A DNA stretch of 64,000 nucleotides from Clostridia bacterium (lineage in GTDB: Bacteria > Bacillota > Clostridia > Acetivibrionales > DSM-2933): contig JAOABQ010000114.1 in NCBI GenBank assembly GCA_026418275.1, positions 1-64,000 of the forward strand. The letters run 5' to 3'. Made by a program: the position numbers and the translations under genes. Positions 59,863 to 64,000 of this stretch are shown here, piece after piece. Within the stretch, counting starts at the first letter, position 1. The number at the start of each line of letters is the position of its first letter. Below the pieces are notes generated by a model. The model did not search any database. It was not told where the DNA came from and saw nothing but the letters and a program-made list of their open reading frames with translations.

Positions 59863-60414
59863 AACCACTCACCTTCTCGTTAAAAAAATAACAGATTCAG
59901 TATATATATTCCCATTAATGTTTTCAATAACACAGGTATTTATACTTATTATAGAATTATTCGCTGATCTAAATAGATCATGAAAATGATTTCACATGGG
60001 TAATTTGAATTTTCATGATCTTAAATCAAAGAAATTGAAGCGCGATGTAAAATCTTTATCGCGTTCAATATATATCATTCTTACAAGTTGATAAATACAG
60101 ACAAATCGGATGGCAGAATGTGGTGAATGCTATGTCGAAGCTTTTTAATAATGCTGATGTTTACCGACAGGAATTCAGTATATCTTTTTACCCAAAGTTA
60201 AAACGTTGTATTTTGAAGTTTCCAAGGTTTCTTCAAACGCTCTATTCTTTTTTTGCTCACAATTCATTTTTCCATCAGGAAATTTTCCCAGCCTTTTTCC
60301 TAAAGCCAACTACCATTTGTTTTCATCTTATTTTAGCACCCATTTACCATTCGTCTCATAAAATATAAAGCATAGACTAGTCTACCGTTAATCTAAAAGG
60401 AGGAAGGGAAATCA
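59863..60414. other. Intergenic region between lctP and metallophosphoesterase
   Basis: About 550 bases with repeat A copy 2 (59977-60069). The open frame at 60120-60368 lacks a ribosome binding site and has Phe-rich composition as expected from AT-rich noncoding DNA. No promoter stands out. Confidence 0.55.
59977..60069. repeat. Structured dispersed repeat, family A, copy 2
   Basis: Homologue of 531-640. First helix ATCATGAAAAT (59977-59987) / ATTTTCATGAT (60009-60019), then ATTGAAGCGCGAT (60034-60046) / ATCGCGTTCAAT (60058-60069), 12 bp with one bulged G. The second helix is more complete than in copy 1. Confidence 0.7.
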
Positions 60415-61305
60415 ATGTCTCAATACAACCGGTTGACACAAGTCCTTAAAACATCTAAAGAAATTTTGATGGATGACTCCTCAAAAATTGTCTTTTTCAG
60501 TGATTGCCACCGGGGTGATAATAGTTTGGCGGATGATTTTTCCCACAACCAGAACCTTTTCTTTCATGCTTTGAATTATTATTATGACCATGGCTTTACA
60601 TATATTGAACTGGGAGATGGAGATGAGCTTTGGAAAAACAAAAAGTTTTCAGTTATCCTGGAAGCACACAGCGATGTATTTTGGCTCCTGCAAAAATTTC
60701 ATAACGAAAAGCGGTTTCATATGATTTATGGAAACCACGATATGATTAAAAAAAATATAAAATTTGTTCAAAAGAACCTTCACCAATATTACAACCCCCG
60801 GAGTCAACAGTTTGAACGTCTCTTTACTAAGTTGGAGGCCCATGAGGGTCTTATTCTTAAACACAAGGAAAAAAACTATAAAATATTCGTGGTGCACGGA
60901 CATCAGGTAGATTGTTTTAATGACCGTTACTGGAGGCTTTCCAGGTTTCTTGTCAGAAACATTTGGAAACCCTTGGAGCTTCTCGGTGTAAGAAACCCTA
61001 TTAGTCCTGCCCGGAATAATTTTCGGAAGAGAGTTATTGAAAAGAATCTCAGTTATTGGGTTCTTTGCAATAAACAAATGCTCATTACTGGACATACCCA
61101 CCGTCCTGTGTTTCCTAAAGAGGGGCAGCCTCCCTATTTTAACGACGGAAGCTGTGTTCATCCTCGCTGTGTTACAGGAATAGAAATTCAAAATGGTGAA
61201 ATTGCGCTCATTAAATGGAGTGTCCGCGCAGACAAAAAGGGACTGCTTTATATCGCCCGTGAGGTTTTGGAAGGCCCGAGGAAGCTGGATTCCTTCTTTA
61301 ATTAA
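60415..61305 (+). CDS. Calcineurin-like metallophosphoesterase
   Basis: A 296-residue phosphoesterase with all dimetal motifs: FSDCHRGD (DxH), ELGDGDE (GDxxD-like), YGNHD (GNHD), VVHGHQVD (GH) and ITGHTHRP (GHxH). Substrate not predictable. A perfect AGGAGG-type site precedes the ATG. Its stop overlaps the convergent SNF2 gene by 4 bases. Confidence 0.9.
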   Translation: MSQYNRLTQVLKTSKEILMDDSSKIVFFSDCHRGDNSLADDFSHNQNLFFHALNYYYDHGFTYIELGDGDELWKNKKFSVILEAHSDVFWLLQKFHNEKRFHMIYGNHDMIKKNIKFVQKNLHQYYNPRSQQFERLFTKLEAHEGLILKHKEKNYKIFVVHGHQVDCFNDRYWRLSRFLVRNIWKPLELLGVRNPISPARNNFRKRVIEKNLSYWVLCNKQMLITGHTHRPVFPKEGQPPYFNDGSCVHPRCVTGIEIQNGEIALIKWSVRADKKGLLYIAREVLEGPRKLDSFFN

Positions 61306-64000
61306 ACGTAGGCCTCTCCCAGTTGAAATAATTCCCGGATTTCTTTCTCGCTTAATTTTGTAAGGAGATTTTCTCCCGATTCAATGACACTATTGATTAA
61401 ATCACGTTTTTTATTTTGTAGTTCTATAATCTTTTCCTCTATCGTTCCCTTTGCAATGAGTTTAAAAACCTGGACAACCCTGGTCTGGCCAAGTCTATAG
61501 GCACGGTCCGTTGCCTGATTCTCTACTGCTGGGTTCCACCATGGGTCAAAATGAATTACCATATCCGCCCCGGTAAGATTTAATCCCGTCCCGCCCGCTT
61601 TTAGCGATATAAGAAACACAGGCCTCTCAAAACTGTTAAACCGGTTTACCAAATTCATTCTATCTTCCGCCTTGGTAGACCCATCCAGGTAAAAACAAGG
61701 GATATGCAGCTTCTTAAGTTCTTTATCAATAATTTCGAGCATACTGGTAAACTGGGAGAAAACCAAAATCTGATGATTTGCTGCAATTGAATCCTCTATG
61801 ATTTCCAACAGGGTTTCTAGTTTACCGCTTCCCCCCCTGTAATTTTCAATAAAAGTCGCCGGGTGACAGCAAATCTGTCTTAATCTCGTTAAAGCTGCAA
61901 GAATTTTCAGCTTGCTTCTCTCAAAACCGTTTTCTTCAATCTCCCCCATAATTTCCCCTTGCGCTTTTTTCAAAAACGCCGCATATATCTTTTTTTGTTC
62001 CCCTATCATTTCTGAAGCGACAATGCTCTCAATTTTTTCAGGCAGTTCCTTTAACACATCCTGCTTTACTCTTCTTAATACAAACGGCTTTATATATCTG
62101 GAAAATGTTCTTAAAGCATCTTGATCATGGTTTTTCACAATGGGCGCTTCAAATTTTGTGACAAATTTATGGTGATTCATCAAATATCCGGGCATTACAA
62201 AATCAAAAATGGACCAAAGCTCTGTTAACGTGTTTTCTATGGGCGTACCTGTAAGTGCAAAATACCCCTTTGCACTTAAGCTTTTAACACTTTCTGCATT
62301 GAGTGTTGCAGGATTTTTAATGTGCTGGGCTTCATCGACAAAAACATATGAAAACACCTTATCATTATAGGATTCCATATCCCTCTTTAAAGAGCCGAAG
62401 GACGTGACCGCAATATCACATTCATCTATCTGTTCTATTTGCTTCCTTCTCTCCCCTTTTGTCCCTGATATAATATTTACCCTAAGCTCAGGTACAAATT
62501 TCTCTGCTTCCGCTTTCCAGTTATAGATAAGTGACGTAGGCGCCACAACCAGGTTCGGATTTTCGGAGGACCTGGACTCGCTTTTTATGAAAGCTAAAAC
62601 CTGTAATGTTTTACCAAGGCCCATATCGTCCGCTAAAATGCCTCCAAAGCCGTAATGAGCCAGCGTCTTCATCCATCTAAACCCGAATTTCTGATAGTCT
62701 CTCAGTACTCCGTTTAATTTGTCATCCAGGTCAAATCTAAGATCCGACGGATTTAGAATTTCCTCCACCAGCCGTTCAAAATTCTCACTTTTTCTGATAT
62801 CTTTAATATTTTTTTCTTTAATATAGCTGTCTACAAAAAGTGCTCTATTGGCCGGCAGCCGCACTGTAGAGTTTTCCAGATTCCTACTGCTTATATCCAG
62901 GTCGTCAAAAAGCTGTGAAAGATTTATGAGCTCCCGGTCATGCAAATTGATCATTGATCCGTTCCTTAAACGGTGGTACTTTTTCTTCTGTTTTAAAGAA
63001 CTTATAAGGTCTGTTAATTCTTCATCACTAAAATCATCAATCTTAAACTCCAGCTCCAGTAAATGGGTATTTGCGTTCATTCTCACACCCATGTGCATTT
63101 TATTTACATTCCTTACCTCAATTTCTTTAAAATCATTAGAGTAATATACCTCTGCCATTTCCTTAAGCTTTTCAATTTTATTTAAAAGCAGTTCTGCCAT
63201 TTGCTCTTCTTTCTCAATGAAAAAAAGTCCCTCGTGAAATCTGAAGCCTGCTGAAACCAAAAAATCCAACACACGCTTTTCATTTTCTACATCACGCAGT
63301 AAAATACCCTCTTCACTTCCGGGTATTCCGGGACTCACTACCTCATCACCATAGCAAAAATCAACCCGTGCAGAAATTCCCTTTGGGTGTAGGTCAAGAT
63401 AAATTTTCGGTATTAAAGCCCGTTCGATTATTTTTTCCTTAACCGCCTCACTCATATGAACTTTACATGAATTTTCAATTTTAGGAAGATACTCTTTAAA
63501 AAAGTTTACTCTCTCGTGTTTTTCAATTTTGAATACCGGTTTTATTTTACGGTACCTGGCCATATGAATTTTTTTTACTAAATTCCTTTTTGATTCGGAT
63601 ATTTTATATACAGTTGCCTGATATGGATCCAAAACATATTCAAAATCATCTGTTAAAGCCATGATTTTTACATCCGTATTGTAATTTGCCTCCATTACAA
63701 GGACTCCGGCTTTTTCCTCAATTTGTACTTCGACATTGAGATCATCCATTATTTTCATATCCTTGACTGCCCCAAAGCAATCTACGGACAAGTCGGCACC
63801 TTCAATGATCTCCAAATAACTTTTTAGATTATCTTCAAAAAGCATTACAGAATCCTTCTCAAATATGCTGTATTCGTTGGAATGGAATAAATAATAGGGC
63901 TTTACAAATTTTTGCTGCTTTCTTTCTTTTTTTAATATACTGATGAGTAAATTAATAATTTGCTTATCCATTCCATCAAAAAAAACTTTAGCAAAATCAA
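61302..64000 (-). CDS. SNF2-family DEAD/DEAH helicase, probably partial at right edge
   Basis: At least 889 residues. Helicase motifs: DDMGLGKTLQ (I), VAPTSLIYNW (Ia), DEAQHIKN (II), ALTGTPIENT (III), then FSQFTSMLEII (IV), GGTGLNLTGAD (V) and DRAYRLGQTR (VI). The N-terminal 400 residues match the bacterial SNF2-associated region. An ATG at 63971 lacks a convincing ribosome site, and the frame stays open to the last base (DFAKVFFDG upstream), so the gene likely continues outside, where related proteins carry a SWIM finger. Role: nucleic-acid remodelling or transcription recycling. Confidence 0.88.
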   Translation of the reverse strand, partial: DFAKVFFDGMDKQIINLLISILKKERKQQKFVKPYYLFHSNEYSIFEKDSVMLFEDNLKSYLEIIEGADLSVDCFGAVKDMKIMDDLNVEVQIEEKAGVLVMEANYNTDVKIMALTDDFEYVLDPYQATVYKISESKRNLVKKIHMARYRKIKPVFKIEKHERVNFFKEYLPKIENSCKVHMSEAVKEKIIERALIPKIYLDLHPKGISARVDFCYGDEVVSPGIPGSEEGILLRDVENEKRVLDFLVSAGFRFHEGLFFIEKEEQMAELLLNKIEKLKEMAEVYYSNDFKEIEVRNVNKMHMGVRMNANTHLLELEFKIDDFSDEELTDLISSLKQKKKYHRLRNGSMINLHDRELINLSQLFDDLDISSRNLENSTVRLPANRALFVDSYIKEKNIKDIRKSENFERLVEEILNPSDLRFDLDDKLNGVLRDYQKFGFRWMKTLAHYGFGGILADDMGLGKTLQVLAFIKSESRSSENPNLVVAPTSLIYNWKAEAEKFVPELRVNIISGTKGERRKQIEQIDECDIAVTSFGSLKRDMESYNDKVFSYVFVDEAQHIKNPATLNAESVKSLSAKGYFALTGTPIENTLTELWSIFDFVMPGYLMNHHKFVTKFEAPIVKNHDQDALRTFSRYIKPFVLRRVKQDVLKELPEKIESIVASEMIGEQKKIYAAFLKKAQGEIMGEIEENGFERSKLKILAALTRLRQICCHPATFIENYRGGSGKLETLLEIIEDSIAANHQILVFSQFTSMLEIIDKELKKLHIPCFYLDGSTKAEDRMNLVNRFNSFERPVFLISLKAGGTGLNLTGADMVIHFDPWWNPAVENQATDRAYRLGQTRVVQVFKLIAKGTIEEKIIELQNKKRDLINSVIESGENLLTKLSEKEIRELFQLGEAYV

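Noticed and set aside
60120..60368. 82-codon open frame upstream of the metallophosphoesterase
   Set aside because: No ribosome site and Phe/His-rich random composition; it lies in repeat-bearing intergenic DNA.

Overview
The window looks like chromosome of an AT-rich Gram-positive anaerobe of class Clostridia. Support comes from a SigI/RsgI pair, LctP-type lactate permease, secreted proteins with copper-amine-oxidase stalk domains, strong AGGAGG-type ribosome binding sites, many hairpin-plus-U-run terminators and an LtrA-type group II intron relic. No rRNA, plasmid origin, prophage or CRISPR array is visible.

Layout: 1-55 is the edge of an IS630-like transposase. 0.7-3.4 kb carries sigI-rsgI and a secreted beta-carbonic anhydrase. 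3.6-11.5 kb is a five-gene minus-strand operon (SWIM zinc finger, HEAT-like, MoxR ATPase, DUF5682, VWA) with a decayed partial duplicate upstream. 11.8-14.9 kb holds a secreted stalk/DUF5050 protein and a GNAT enzyme. 15.2-17.5 kb is an rtcB-prfH RNA-repair and ribosome-rescue operon behind a long leader with a 12-codon ORF and two tandem terminators. 17.9-23.1 kb is a two-component system, an ABC exporter and a 33-residue peptide gene tied together by four copies of an 18-bp operator. FtsK/SpoIIIE, a beta-propeller-like protein and a DUF4230 protein follow.

The most remarkable region is 27.7-31.4 kb, minus strand. One promoter (31352-31381) precedes a 43-codon leader ORF, an intrinsic terminator, seven tRNA genes (Lys, Leu-UAA, Ser, Asp, Ala, Leu-UAG, Cys), a 20-codon ORF, an ERI-1-like DEDDh exonuclease, three tandem bacterial Y RNAs (tRNA mimics) and the Ro60 orthologue rsr. 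The leader ORF contains codons for every tRNA of the array, most of them in one 8-codon run. Its coding sequence can also form an antiterminator that competes with the terminator. I read this as a tRNA-shortage-sensing attenuator controlling replacement tRNAs together with RNA quality-control genes. The rtcB-prfH operon 12 kb away has a comparable leader-ORF/terminator layout.

The rest is mostly envelope and secretion functions: a glycosyltransferase, small membrane proteins (DUF2721, DUF2752, DUF4190), a DUF6020-like membrane protein, a DUF2087 regulator with a GIY-YIG-like tail, a 2055-residue secreted repeat protein, a flavodoxin-like reductase, an M6 metalloprotease with a chitin-binding module, a MYG1 homologue that seems to lack a canonical start codon, an M48 protease, a PNAG-type exopolysaccharide operon (GT2, acyltransferase, GH18), a DUF362 ferredoxin, lactate permease, a metallophosphoesterase and a SNF2 helicase running off the right edge. 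Two families of structured dispersed repeats and a candidate ncRNA with its own promoter and terminator sit in intergenic DNA.
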